Positions 27,033 through 37,459 of a DNA stretch of 47,433 bases are shown in pieces (position 1 is the first letter of the stretch; every line of letters starts with the position of its first letter). Position numbers and translations under genes: made by a program. This stretch comes from Lachnospiraceae bacterium. Lineage in GTDB: Bacteria; Bacillota; Clostridia; Lachnospirales; Lachnospiraceae. The notes under the pieces are model-generated. The model did no database searches, was not told the DNA's origin, and saw only the letters and a list, made by a program, of their open reading frames with translations. Where the stretch lies: positions 1 through 47,433 of the forward strand of contig JAIKYN010000121.1 in the NCBI GenBank assembly GCA_024683155.1, in the 5' to 3' direction.

Positions 27033-28777
27033 GTCAGAAAAGATCCAAACGAAGCGATACGTTCCGTATGCTCATGAACTATTTAAAACCCCATATGCCC
27101 TTTGTATGTCTGTCCGTTCTCATGGCAGCCTGCACAGTGGCCCTTACCTTATATCTGCCGGTGATCTTCGGATACGGTGTGGATTGTATCACCGGTCCCG
27201 GAGCGGTGGATCTGGACGGTCTTAAGGGGTATCTCATGAAGGGTGCCATTGCCCTTGTTGCCACGGCATTTACCCAGTGGCTCCTGAATCTGTGCAATAA
27301 CCGCATCACCTTCCATGTAACCCGGGATATCCGTAACGATGCCATGGAACAGCTGGAAAAGCTGCCCTTAAAGTATATTGATTCCCATGCCTACGGCGAC
27401 ATCGTCAGCCGCATCATTGCCGATGTGGATCAGCTGGCGGATGGTCTGCTCATGGGCTTTACCCAGTTATTTACCGGTGTGATCACCATTTTAGGGACCC
27501 TGGTCTTCATGTTTACCATCAACGGCTGGATCGCTCTTCTGGTGGTGGCACTGACTCCTGTTTCCCTGCTGGTTGCCCGGTTTATCGCAACCCGTACCTA
27601 CTCCATGTTCCAGCTGCAGTCCTCTACCCGTGGAGAAGAGACCGCTCTGGTGCAGGAGATGATCGAGGGGCAGAAGGTGATCCAGCTGATGAACTATCAG
27701 GATGAATCCCAGGATGCGTTCAAAGAGGTAAATGAGCGGCTCCGTGACTGCTCCCTGAAGGCAGTGTTCTATTCTTCCATTACCAACCCTGCCACCCGTT
27801 TCGTAAACAACCTGGTGTATGCTGCGGTGGCACTGACCGGTGCCCTGACCATTCTTGGAGGAGGCCTTACGGTTGGAGAACTGGTCATCTTCTTAAGCTA
27901 TGCCAATCAGTATACCAAGCCCTTCAACGAGATCTCCGGTGTGATCACCGAGCTGCAGAATGCACTGGCCTGTGCCGGTCGTATTTTCGAGATCCTGGAA
28001 GAGGAGCCTCAGACACCGGATCCTGCAGATGCAAAGCCTTTGGACCATGCAGAAGGATCCATTGACATTGAAGGGGTATGGTTCTCTTATACGCCGGAGC
28101 AGAAGCTCATCGAAGACTTCTCCCTGAAGGTAAAGCCCGGCCAGAGAGTCGCCATCGTTGGTCCTACCGGCTGCGGTAAGACGACCTTGATCAACCTGCT
28201 GATGCGTTTTTATGATCCACAGAAGGGAACCATCGCCGTGGACGGGACCAATACCCTTGAAATGACCCGTAAGGACCTGCGCAGTGCCTATGGTATGGTA
28301 CTGCAGGAAACCTGGTTAAAGAGCGGGACCATCCTGGAGAATATTAAAATGGGCAAGCCCGATGCCACCATGGAGGAAGTACTGGAAGCAGCCAAGGCAG
28401 TCCATTCCTATGAATTTATCCGCCGTATGCCGGAAGGCTTTGATACGGTGATCGGAGAAGACGGAGGAGGCTTATCCCAGGGACAGAAACAGCTTTTGTG
28501 TATCACCCGTGTGATGATCGCCTTGCCGCCTATGCTGATCCTGGATGAAGCGACCTCTTCCATTGATACCCGTACGGAACTGCAGATCCAGAATGCTTTT
28601 GCAAAACTGATGGAAGGAAGGACCAGCTTTATCGTGGCCCATCGCCTGTCTACCATTCAGAATGCGGATATCATCCTGGTGATGAAGGACGGACACATTG
28701 TGGAACAAGGAACCCATGAGGAGCTGTTAAAGCAAGGAGCATTTTATGCCAAGTTATACAACAGTCAGTTTGCATGA
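27029..28777 (+). CDS. ABC exporter half-transporter (canonical partner)
   Basis: Walker A GPTGCGKTT; LSQGQKQ signature; MLILDEATSSID; IVAHRLSTI; ATGA overlap with the preceding gene. Confidence 0.94.
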   Translation: MSQKRSKRSDTFRMLMNYLKPHMPFVCLSVLMAACTVALTLYLPVIFGYGVDCITGPGAVDLDGLKGYLMKGAIALVATAFTQWLLNLCNNRITFHVTRDIRNDAMEQLEKLPLKYIDSHAYGDIVSRIIADVDQLADGLLMGFTQLFTGVITILGTLVFMFTINGWIALLVVALTPVSLLVARFIATRTYSMFQLQSSTRGEETALVQEMIEGQKVIQLMNYQDESQDAFKEVNERLRDCSLKAVFYSSITNPATRFVNNLVYAAVALTGALTILGGGLTVGELVIFLSYANQYTKPFNEISGVITELQNALACAGRIFEILEEEPQTPDPADAKPLDHAEGSIDIEGVWFSYTPEQKLIEDFSLKVKPGQRVAIVGPTGCGKTTLINLLMRFYDPQKGTIAVDGTNTLEMTRKDLRSAYGMVLQETWLKSGTILENIKMGKPDATMEEVLEAAKAVHSYEFIRRMPEGFDTVIGEDGGGLSQGQKQLLCITRVMIALPPMLILDEATSSIDTRTELQIQNAFAKLMEGRTSFIVAHRLSTIQNADIILVMKDGHIVEQGTHEELLKQGAFYAKLYNSQFA

Positions 28778-30110
28778 CGATCACAGCCGTTTACCGCAGG
28801 ATTTCATCGCCCGGATGCAGGAAGATCTGGGGGAGGAAGCCGGAGCTTTTTTAGAGAGTCTGAAAGAGGAAGCTGTAACCAGCCTTCGGGTGAATCCTTT
28901 GAAGGTGTCCGGGGAAGAAGATGCAGTGGAACATTTCCGGAAAGTAGCGCCTTTTTCCACGCTGGAGCCGGTTTCCTGGGAAAAGAACGGATTTTATTAT
29001 AAGGAGCCGGATCAGCCGGGGAAACATCCCATGCATGAAGCCGGTGTCTATTACATACAGGAAGCATCCGCCATGCTTCCGGTGACGCTTCTTGCGCCTG
29101 CGCCGGGAGAGCGGATCCTGGATCTTTGTGCCGCACCGGGGGGAAAGACCACCCAGATCGCTGCAGCTATGGAAGATCAGGGGCTTTTGGTGACCAATGA
29201 AGTGAACGGGGAGAGAGCCAGGATCCTGGCGGAAAACGTGGAACGCATGGGCATCGGAAATGCTCTGGTGTTAAATGAAAGTGTGCAGCATTTATCGGCG
29301 GCGTTTCCATCCTGCTTTGACAGGATCTTAGTGGATGCTCCCTGCTCCGGGGAGGGAATGTTCCGCAAAAATGCCCTGGCCTGTGACGAGTGGAGTCTGG
29401 CTGCCACGGCAGAGTGCGCCCTGCGCCAAAGGGAGATCTTAGATCATGCTTCCGTGATGCTGCGGCCCGGCGGAAGACTGGTGTATTCCACCTGTACCTT
29501 CGCAAAAGCGGAAGATGAAGAATGTATGGACCGTTTTCTTGACGAACATCCGGAATTTACCCTGGTTTCCCGTCACAGGATCTGGCCCCATAAGGAGAGA
29601 GGCGAAGGACATTTTGCCGCTGTTCTGGTAAAGAGCGGTGATGCACAGCCCGCTCCTTTCCGTAAGGATAAATTAACCTCCGTAACGGATAAGAAACTGG
29701 AATCCTTTCGTGAATTCTGGGAAGGAAACGTAAGGCTCCCCATGCCGGAGCAGGTCCTTCTCTTTGGAGATCAGGTATACCGAACCCCTGCCGAAATGCC
29801 CTCTTTACATGGACTTAAGGTATTGCGGGGAGGTCTCCATCTTGGTACACTTAAAAAGAACCGATTTGAGCCGTCTCATGCATTGGGTTTGTACTTAAAA
29901 CCGGAAGATGCGGTGCATGTTGCGGACTTAACTGATAGGGAAAATGAACTGACTGCATATCTCAATGGTATGACCCTGAATCTTGAGGGAGATAAGGGGT
30001 GGTATCTGGTGGTCTGTAACGGATATTCGTTTGGTTGGGGAAAGCTGGCCGGGTCGGTACTAAAAAATCATTATCCAATCGGGCTTCGTAAGTATTGGAT
30101 GGCAGATTAA
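28746..30110 (+). CDS. RsmB/NOP family (RsmF-like) rRNA m5C methyltransferase
   Basis: [58 protein letters not shown] catalytic Cys; RsmF-like C-terminus. Confidence 0.94.
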   Translation: MPSYTTVSLHDDHSRLPQDFIARMQEDLGEEAGAFLESLKEEAVTSLRVNPLKVSGEEDAVEHFRKVAPFSTLEPVSWEKNGFYYKEPDQPGKHPMHEAGVYYIQEASAMLPVTLLAPAPGERILDLCAAPGGKTTQIAAAMEDQGLLVTNEVNGERARILAENVERMGIGNALVLNESVQHLSAAFPSCFDRILVDAPCSGEGMFRKNALACDEWSLAATAECALRQREILDHASVMLRPGGRLVYSTCTFAKAEDEECMDRFLDEHPEFTLVSRHRIWPHKERGEGHFAAVLVKSGDAQPAPFRKDKLTSVTDKKLESFREFWEGNVRLPMPEQVLLFGDQVYRTPAEMPSLHGLKVLRGGLHLGTLKKNRFEPSHALGLYLKPEDAVHVADLTDRENELTAYLNGMTLNLEGDKGWYLVVCNGYSFGWGKLAGSVLKNHYPIGLRKYWMAD

Positions 30111-30115
30111 GCAGA

Positions 30116-31723
30116 ATGGAGAAAACTATGAGTGATTGCAAGAGTTTCATTGAAGAGGGGAAAGCAGTTCTCGGTATTGAATTCGGTTCCACCCGGATCA
30201 AAGCGGTGCTGATCGATGACAAGAACACTCCCATTGCCCAGGGATCCCATGAGTGGGAAAATCGCCTGGAGAACCACATCTGGACTTATTCGCTGGAGGA
30301 TATCTGGAGCGGTCTGCAGGATTGCTACCGGGATCTTACCGAAGATGTTAAGAAGCGTTACGGTGCAGAGATCACAAAGCTGGGGGCCATCGGTTTCTCG
30401 GCAATGATGCACGGTTATCTGGCATTTGATAACAAGGATGAACTTCTGGTACCTTTCCGTACCTGGAGGAATACCATTACCGGTGAGGCTTCCGAGAAGC
30501 TGACCCGGTTATTTAACTATCCGATCCCTCAGAGATGGAGTATTTCCCACCTCTATCAGGCGATCTTAAACAAAGAGCCTCATGTGGCACAGGTTTCTTT
30601 CTTTACCACACTGGCAGGCTATGTACATTGGAAGATGACCGGACAGAAGGTCATCGGTATCGGAGATGGCTCCGGTATGTTTCCTATTGATACAGCGACC
30701 AAGGACTTTGATCAGGAGATGATCAAAAAGTTCGATACGGCGGTAGCAGGCGAAGGATTCTCCTGGAAGCTTTCCGATATCCTTCCCAAGGTTCTGGTAG
30801 CAGGCGAAGATGCCGGCACCCTGACCGCAGAAGGAGCAAAATTACTGGATCCTACCGGCAAGCTGCAGGCAGGCGCTGTGATCTGCCCTCCGGAAGGAGA
30901 TGCAGGAACCGGTATGGCTGCGACCAATGCGGTAGCACGCAGAACCGGTAATGTATCTGCCGGCACTTCCGTATTTATCATGGCAGTCCTTGAGAAAGCA
31001 CTGAGCAAGGTTTATTCTGCCATTGATCTGGTAACTACTCCCTCCGGAGATCTGGTTGCCATGGTACACTGCAATAACTGTACCTCCGATATCAATGCAT
31101 GGGTGAACCTGTTTGATGAATTTGCCAAGGCAACCGGTCATCCCGTCAGCAAGAACGATCTGTATACCATGCTGTTCCGGAAGGCTCTGGAAGGGGATAA
31201 GGACTGCGGCGGTCTGTTATCTTACAACTATTTCTCCGGTGAGAGCATTACCGGATTCGAAGAAGGACGTCCGCTGTTCGTTCGTACACCGGATGCTTCC
31301 TTTACACTGGCGAACTTTATGCGTATGAACCTGTTCTCCGCACTGGGTGCCCTGAAGGTGGGTATGGATATCCTCTTCAAGGAAGAGAAGGTAGAGCTGG
31401 ATAAGCTGTGCGGACACGGCGGTTACTTTAAGACCGAAGGCGTAGGCTCCAAGATCATGGCAGCCGCTGCCAACGTACCCGTATCCGTTATGGAGACAGC
31501 CGGTGAAGGCGGTGCGTGGGGTATTGCCCTGCTGGCAGGCTATAACATCTGGAACTGCGACAAGGAAGATCTGGGCAAGTATCTGGACAACAAGGTATTT
31601 GCAGGTCAGAAGGCTACCGTTGTGGCACCCGATCCCGCAGATGTAGCAGGCTTTGATGCCTTCATGAAGAAGTATGTGGCTACACTGCCTGCAGAGAAGG
31701 CTGCGGTAGAGAACCTTCAGTAA
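30116..31723 (+). CDS. FGGY-family carbohydrate kinase (ribulokinase-like)
   Basis: [66 protein letters not shown]; followed by araD. Start could also be 30128. Confidence 0.87.
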   Translation: MEKTMSDCKSFIEEGKAVLGIEFGSTRIKAVLIDDKNTPIAQGSHEWENRLENHIWTYSLEDIWSGLQDCYRDLTEDVKKRYGAEITKLGAIGFSAMMHGYLAFDNKDELLVPFRTWRNTITGEASEKLTRLFNYPIPQRWSISHLYQAILNKEPHVAQVSFFTTLAGYVHWKMTGQKVIGIGDGSGMFPIDTATKDFDQEMIKKFDTAVAGEGFSWKLSDILPKVLVAGEDAGTLTAEGAKLLDPTGKLQAGAVICPPEGDAGTGMAATNAVARRTGNVSAGTSVFIMAVLEKALSKVYSAIDLVTTPSGDLVAMVHCNNCTSDINAWVNLFDEFAKATGHPVSKNDLYTMLFRKALEGDKDCGGLLSYNYFSGESITGFEEGRPLFVRTPDASFTLANFMRMNLFSALGALKVGMDILFKEEKVELDKLCGHGGYFKTEGVGSKIMAAAANVPVSVMETAGEGGAWGIALLAGYNIWNCDKEDLGKYLDNKVFAGQKATVVAPDPADVAGFDAFMKKYVATLPAEKAAVENLQ

Positions 31724-31809
31724 AAGGGCACAGGTAAAATATCGGCAACTGTTTCCGGAAAACGGGGGTGGTTGCCCATAAAAGTAACAGGTATCATGAG
31801 GAGAAAAGA

Positions 31810-32508
31810 ATGTTAGAAGAATTAAAGAAACGGGTATATGAAGCCAACATGCTTCTGCCCAAATATGGTCTGGTAACTTTCACCTGGGGCAATGTAAGCG
31901 AGATCGACCGTGAAAGCGGTCTCTTTGCCATCAAGCCCAGTGGCGTGGATTATGATAAGCTGACACCGGAAGACATGGTCATCATGGACCTTAATGGTAA
32001 CAAGGTAGAGGGCAGATACAATCCTTCTTCCGATACCCCTACTCATCTGGAGCTGTATAAGGCATTTCCTCAGATCGGCGGTATCGTACATACCCATTCG
32101 TCCTATGCGACCAGCTGGGCACAGTCCGGACGCAGCATTCCCTGCTACGGAACCACCCATGCCGATTATATCTATGGCGAGGTTCCCTGTGTACGCTGCC
32201 TGAACAAAGAGGAGATCGATACGGCTTACGAGCAGAACACCGGCCTTCTCATCATTGATGATTTTAAGAAGAATAACCGGGATGTGGCAGCAGTGCCTGC
32301 CGTTTTATGCAAGAACCACGGTCCCTTCACCTGGGGAAAAGATGCCCATGAGGCAGTCCATAATGCAGTGGTCCTGGAGGAAGTGGCGAAGATGGCTTAC
32401 CGTACCGAGCTGATCAATCCGGAAGTAAAGCCTGCACCCCAGGAACTGCAGGATAAGCATTATTATCGTAAGCACGGTGCCAATGCTTATTACGGTCAGG
32501 GAAACTAA
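31810..32508 (+). CDS. araD: L-ribulose-5-phosphate 4-epimerase
   Basis: [89 protein letters not shown]. Confidence 0.95.
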   Translation: MLEELKKRVYEANMLLPKYGLVTFTWGNVSEIDRESGLFAIKPSGVDYDKLTPEDMVIMDLNGNKVEGRYNPSSDTPTHLELYKAFPQIGGIVHTHSSYATSWAQSGRSIPCYGTTHADYIYGEVPCVRCLNKEEIDTAYEQNTGLLIIDDFKKNNRDVAAVPAVLCKNHGPFTWGKDAHEAVHNAVVLEEVAKMAYRTELINPEVKPAPQELQDKHYYRKHGANAYYGQGN

Positions 32509-32558
32509 GGCCGGGGCAGTAAGATCTTGTAAAGCAAAGGGTATATAAGAAGAAAGAG

Positions 32559-32599
32559 AAAGCCTGTAGGATGGTGATAACACCAAGCTACAGGCTTTT
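32559..32599 (+). terminator. Intrinsic terminator after araD
   Basis: aaagcctgtag ... ctacaggctttt, 11-bp stem followed by TTTTGTT. Confidence 0.85.
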
Positions 32600-32648
32600 G
32601 TTATGGTTCTGGTTTTGGTTATGGCTTTGAGAGGCCGGATGGAGCGCC

Positions 32649-34130
32649 TCATTTCTTACGTAATATATGCTTTACCCGGAAGGAAAGCTTCACGGGACGG
32701 GTCCAGCAGCTGGGAGCAAAAAGCACCAGCATGGGGAACAGTTCCAGACGGCCGGCCAGCATGTCAAACATCAGCACGATCTTGGAAAAATAAGAAAAGT
32801 GTGCAAAGTTACAAGCGGGGCCTACGGTGTTCAGACCGGGACCGATGTTGTTCAGGGTAGCCACTACTGCGGTAAAGTTGGTGGTGAAATCAAATTCATC
32901 CACGCTGATGAGCAGTACGGACATGAACAGGATGATGGAATAAATGGCAATGTATACATTGGTGGAACGGGTGGTCTCATGGGCTATGGTGTGGCCATCC
33001 ATGCGGATCTTCTTAACCACACGGGGATGCACGATGGTAGCCAGTTCCTTGCGGATGGTCTTCCCCAGGATCATGATACGGGAGACCTTGATACCGCCAC
33101 CGGTACTGCCTGCGCAGGCACCGATGAACATCAGGATCACCAGGATGGTCTGGGAAAACGGGGGCCACTTTCCAAAATCCGCAGTACTGTATCCGGTGGT
33201 GGTGATAATGGAACCGACCTGGAACAGAGCTTCTTTAAAAGCTGTGGGCAGATTGGGAGTAATGGCGGAAATATTAATGGTGATGGCCAGAACGCTTAGG
33301 GCGATGATGACCAGATACCAGTGCACTTCCTGTAAGGAAAGGGCATCCTTGAACTTCTTGCTGATGATGAGGAAGTAGAAGGAGTAGTTCACACCGCTGA
33401 GGATCATAAATACGGCGATGATATACTGCTGCAGGTCGGAATAACTGCCGATGCTGGAATTCAGGACGCCAAAGCCACCGGTTCCTACGGTACCGAAGGT
33501 AAGGGTCAGAGATTCAAATACGGACATTCCGGAGAGAAGGAGACATGCGATCTCCAACAGGGTCATGCCAATATAGATCTTATACAGTAAGGATGCAGTA
33601 TCCCGTACATGGGGTACCAGTCGTTCTACGGAAGGTCCCGGGCTTTCGGCTTTCATCAGATTCATGGTAGAAGCACCCAGCATGGGGAGCAGGGCCATGA
33701 TGAAAACAACCACGCCCATACCGCCTACCCAGTGGGTAAAACTACGCCAGAACAGGCCGGATCTGGTGAGGGCTTCCACATCGGTAAGAATACTGGAACC
33801 GGTAGTGGTAAAGCCGGAGACAGTCTCAAAGAGAGCGTCTACATAATTGGGGATATCACCGGTGAGTACAAAGGGTATGGCCCCTGCGGCGGAAAGGATC
33901 AGCCAGCTTAAGGCAACGGTGATAAAACCATCCCGGGGATATAAAGTTTCATGCTGAGGACGCTTTCTGGATAACAGCCATCCCAAAGCAAAACAGATCA
34001 GAGCGGGGATCAGATAATGCTGCCAGATGTGCTCCTTGTAAATAAGAGACACGATCAGGGGAAGCAAAAGGAATGCACCTTCTACCTGAAGCACCAGCCC
34101 GATGACATAAGATACAACGCGATAATTCAT
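32649..34130 (-). CDS. trkH: TrkH/KtrB-type potassium uptake membrane subunit
   Basis: FETVSGFTTTGSSIL, FGTVGTGGFGVL, TTTGYSTADFGKWP, GACAGSTGGGIKVSR selectivity-filter repeats. Confidence 0.95.
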   Translation of the reverse strand: MNYRVVSYVIGLVLQVEGAFLLLPLIVSLIYKEHIWQHYLIPALICFALGWLLSRKRPQHETLYPRDGFITVALSWLILSAAGAIPFVLTGDIPNYVDALFETVSGFTTTGSSILTDVEALTRSGLFWRSFTHWVGGMGVVVFIMALLPMLGASTMNLMKAESPGPSVERLVPHVRDTASLLYKIYIGMTLLEIACLLLSGMSVFESLTLTFGTVGTGGFGVLNSSIGSYSDLQQYIIAVFMILSGVNYSFYFLIISKKFKDALSLQEVHWYLVIIALSVLAITINISAITPNLPTAFKEALFQVGSIITTTGYSTADFGKWPPFSQTILVILMFIGACAGSTGGGIKVSRIMILGKTIRKELATIVHPRVVKKIRMDGHTIAHETTRSTNVYIAIYSIILFMSVLLISVDEFDFTTNFTAVVATLNNIGPGLNTVGPACNFAHFSYFSKIVLMFDMLAGRLELFPMLVLFAPSCWTRPVKLSFRVKHILRKK

Positions 34131-34133
34131 AGA

Positions 34134-35492
34134 TTAGTCCTTCAATATTCCTTTGATATCCGAAATACGGAAGCCGGACAGTACAACAACGACGGAATCC
34201 CCTACCTTCAGGCAATCCTGACCGGTGGGGAAGATGATCTGTCCGTTCCGGTAGATACAGCAGATCAGAAGGTTGTCCTTAAGAGACAGCTCTGCCAGAG
34301 GTGTATTGGTGGCATTGGAATCTTCCTTGATGACAAATTCCAGTGCTTCGGCCTGGCCGTCCGCCAGTTTATACAGGTTCTCCACTTCACTGTCGGTATT
34401 GTCCATGGAACGGACAAAACGGGAAATGAAGTCTGCGGTGATGACCTGGGGATTGATGATGGTATCCAGGTTCATCTGATTGATCACGTCGGAGAAGGTG
34501 ATCCGGTTGATCTTGGTGATCACCTTGGCGGCGGGATTGATGCCTTTTACATATAAGGAAAGAAGAATGTTCTCTTCATCCAGGCCGGTTAAAGCCGCAA
34601 AGCCTGCCGTAGTGGACACATTCTCCTGCAGTAACAGGTTCTGGTCGGTGGCATCTCCGTGGATCACGGCAACATCCGGCAGAAGTTCTGCCAGCTGTTC
34701 ACAGCGTTCCCGCTTCTGCTCGATGATGGTGGTGTTGATACCGCTGAGCATGAGAAGCCTTGCCAGATAGAAGGCGATCTTACTGCCTCCTGCTATGATG
34801 GCATTGTCGATCCGGTTTTTGGATAAGCCGATCTTACGCAGGAAGGCGGTAGTTTCTTTCCGTCTGGCGGTAAAACCGATCTCGTCTCCTTCCTGAAGGA
34901 CAAATCCACCGTTGGGGATCCGTGTATGACCGTCTCTGGTCACGGAACAGATCAGGATGGAAGTGTGGAGCGTGGAACGGATATCCATGATGCGCAGGCC
35001 GTTCAAAGGAGAATCCTGTGTCAGCTTAATGTGCAGCATGTCCACGTGTCCCCGGGCAAAGGTATCTACCTTTACTGCGGAAGGGAACTGGAAGATCCGT
35101 GCGATCTCATTGGCAGCTTCGAATTCAGGGTTGATGATCATACCCAGATCAAAGCCTTTCTTCAAAAATTCAATTTCCGATACATACAGGGGATTACGCA
35201 CACGGGCGATGGTCTTGCAGTGACCGCTTCTCTTGGCGATAAGACAGCAGAGCAGGTTCTGCTCGTCACTGCCGGTTACCGCGATGAGCAGATCGGCATG
35301 GGCCACATCCGCTTCCTGCAGGGTGGTAAAACTTACGGCGTTCCCCACGATACCCAGTGCATCCAGATTGTTGGTGATATTGCGGATCTCTTCCGCATCT
35401 TCATCGATCACGGTGATGTTGTGATCTTCTTTACTAAGCTGCTCTACCAGGCTGTAACCAACCTTACCGCAGCCAACCATGATAATGTTCAT
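34134..35492 (-). CDS. trkA: Trk potassium transporter regulatory subunit TrkA (duplicated RCK)
   Basis: MNIIMVGCGKVGYSLVEQLSKEDHNITVID; second RCK NAIIAGGSKIAFYLARLLMLSGINTTIIEQ; adjacent to trkH. Confidence 0.95.
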   Translation of the reverse strand: MNIIMVGCGKVGYSLVEQLSKEDHNITVIDEDAEEIRNITNNLDALGIVGNAVSFTTLQEADVAHADLLIAVTGSDEQNLLCCLIAKRSGHCKTIARVRNPLYVSEIEFLKKGFDLGMIINPEFEAANEIARIFQFPSAVKVDTFARGHVDMLHIKLTQDSPLNGLRIMDIRSTLHTSILICSVTRDGHTRIPNGGFVLQEGDEIGFTARRKETTAFLRKIGLSKNRIDNAIIAGGSKIAFYLARLLMLSGINTTIIEQKRERCEQLAELLPDVAVIHGDATDQNLLLQENVSTTAGFAALTGLDEENILLSLYVKGINPAAKVITKINRITFSDVINQMNLDTIINPQVITADFISRFVRSMDNTDSEVENLYKLADGQAEALEFVIKEDSNATNTPLAELSLKDNLLICCIYRNGQIIFPTGQDCLKVGDSVVVVLSGFRISDIKGILKD

Positions 35493-35522
35493 AAATATAA
35501 GTCATCCTTTCGAACACCCCTC

Positions 35523-35550
35523 ATTATAACAGAACATCGTTATTGTGCAA
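35523..35550 (-). promoter_or_regulatory. Probable sigma-A promoter for trkA-trkH
   Basis: Minus strand TTGCAC-N16-TATAAT about 30 bp upstream of the trkA start. Confidence 0.55.
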
Positions 35551-35647
35551 ACAAAGGAGCCCGATTGTTTGTGGAAAAATACGCCTCTTTCGGCTATAAT
35601 GTGGGAGTGTGGAGTCTGCAGACTGCCACAGGGAAGGGGACTGGCCG

Positions 35648-36256
35648 ATGGAAGAAACCATGCGTCTCCCGAAACCGGGAGATATTTACAGGCATTTTAA
35701 AGGAAATAAATATGAGATCGTTACGCTGGCGGAAGATACTGAGACCGGTGAAACACTGGTGATCTATAAGGCACTTTACGGAGAAGGCAAAGTGTTTGCC
35801 AGAGAGCTGCATATGTTTCTGGAAAAGATCGACACCATCCGCTATCCCGGAGCTACACAGACACACCGGTTTGAGCCGGTACAGGAGAAAGATGCTGCGG
35901 TAGATGAGAAGGCAGCCTATCGAGAGAAAGAAAGCAGTGTGTCCGGGACAAACGCTGCGGTACCAACAGATGCAGATACCTATCATGAGAAGGAAGTCGC
36001 CATGGCAACGGAAGAAGCCGACGAGGGAAGCCTTCATCCCATGCTGTTGCAGTTTCTGGATGCAGAGACCTATGAAGAGCGTCTGAACATCCTGGAGCTG
36101 ATGCATAACCGTAAGATCCTTACGGAGGATATGTTAAGAACCATGGCCATTACCCTTGATATCCAGCTGCCGGATAGTGACCCGGAAGATCAGTATGAGC
36201 AGGTACAATACGCCCTGAATACCCGGAAAAAGTTCGAGACCACAAGGCTTCGTTAA
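35648..36256 (+). CDS. DUF1653-type N-terminal domain protein with additional C-terminal helical region
   Basis: LPKPGDIYRHFKGNKYEIVTLAEDTETGETLVIYKALYGEGKVFARELHMFLEKID; C-terminal HPMLLQFLDAETYEERLNILELMHNRKILTEDML. Start chosen at 35648. Confidence 0.75.
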   Translation: MEETMRLPKPGDIYRHFKGNKYEIVTLAEDTETGETLVIYKALYGEGKVFARELHMFLEKIDTIRYPGATQTHRFEPVQEKDAAVDEKAAYREKESSVSGTNAAVPTDADTYHEKEVAMATEEADEGSLHPMLLQFLDAETYEERLNILELMHNRKILTEDMLRTMAITLDIQLPDSDPEDQYEQVQYALNTRKKFETTRLR

Positions 36257-36343
36257 CGTCTTTTTCGGTTACAGGGTATTGATCAGGAGAAGCAGGAGCC
36301 TGCCCGATCTATTTTCGGAGCGGGGGTTGAAAACAGGAACAGT

Positions 36344-37438
36344 TTGAAAGATAAGACAGAAGTATCCACGGAGAAATTAAAGGCACAGATCATCCCGCCT
36401 TTACGGAAGTGGTTTCAGGAAAACAAAAGAGAGCTTCCATGGCGCAGCGATCCTACACCCTATCATGTGTGGCTGTCGGAGATCATGTTACAGCAGACCC
36501 GTGTGGAAGCGGTGAAGGAATATTATGCCAGATTTTTACAAACTCTACCCACGGTGGAGAGTTTAGCAAAAGCACCGGAAGATCAGCTTTTAAAGCTATG
36601 GGAAGGACTGGGCTATTACAGCCGGGTACGCAACCTGCAGAAGGCGGCCAGAGTGTTGGAAGACCGTCAATATATCCTTCCCGATGAGAAGAAGCTGCTG
36701 CTGGAACTTCCGGGGATCGGAAGTTATACCGCAGGAGCCATTGCTTCCATCGCTTTTGGAAAGAAAGAGACGGCGGTGGACGGAAATCTGCTGCGGGTAT
36801 TATCCCGCCTTCGGGAGGATCCGCGCTGCATTGACGAGCAGAAAACCAAAAGTGCGGTAGAAGCCGAACTTCTGGAGATCTATCCGGAAGAAGGCTGCGG
36901 AGACTGTAACCAGGCATTTATGGATCTGGGGGCTACGGTATGCGTTCCGGGCGGCGCACCGCTGTGCCACATTTGCCCGTTAAAGCCTTATTGCAAGGCG
37001 GGGCAAAAGGGTACCTGGAAGAATTATCCGGTACGGAAGGCCAAAGCAGGACGGAAGATCGAGGATCGTACCATTATCATTCTGGTGGATGAGGATAAGA
37101 TCGCGCTGCATAAACGGCCGGACAAAGGTCTTCTTGCAGGCCTGTACGAATTCATCAATCTGGAAGGACATCTGACCCGTCAGGAGGTGCTTGACTACCT
37201 GGGGGCTTTCGGGTTAAAGTCCTTACGTGTGCGTAAGCTGGCAGATGCGAAACACATTTTCAGCCACATTGAGTGGCATATGATCGGATACGAGGTGAAG
37301 GCGGATGAGCTGGAACCTACCCGGGAGCGGGCACAAAAGGCCGGGCTTTTTTTTGCCGGGCACAGCCAGATCCGGGAGCAGTATCCTATCCCGTCGGCCT
37401 ATGGGGCCTATCGCGACTATGTGCTGGAACAATCATAA
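36344..37438 (+). CDS. mutY: A/G-specific adenine glycosylase
   Basis: LPWRSDPTPYHVWLSEIMLQQTRVEAVKEYY; LPGIGSYTAGAIASIAF; Cys cluster CVPGGAPLCHICPLKPYC; NUDIX-like C-terminus. TTG start codon. Confidence 0.95.
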   Translation: MKDKTEVSTEKLKAQIIPPLRKWFQENKRELPWRSDPTPYHVWLSEIMLQQTRVEAVKEYYARFLQTLPTVESLAKAPEDQLLKLWEGLGYYSRVRNLQKAARVLEDRQYILPDEKKLLLELPGIGSYTAGAIASIAFGKKETAVDGNLLRVLSRLREDPRCIDEQKTKSAVEAELLEIYPEEGCGDCNQAFMDLGATVCVPGGAPLCHICPLKPYCKAGQKGTWKNYPVRKAKAGRKIEDRTIIILVDEDKIALHKRPDKGLLAGLYEFINLEGHLTRQEVLDYLGAFGLKSLRVRKLADAKHIFSHIEWHMIGYEVKADELEPTRERAQKAGLFFAGHSQIREQYPIPSAYGAYRDYVLEQS

Positions 37439-37459
37439 ACTTGAGACGGAGGAGTAAAA

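Noticed and set aside
34926-35762. 278-aa plus-strand ORF overlapping trkA and the DUF1653-type gene
   Set aside because: Antisense to conserved TrkA; no recognisable motifs. Its tail is an out-of-frame reading of the downstream gene.
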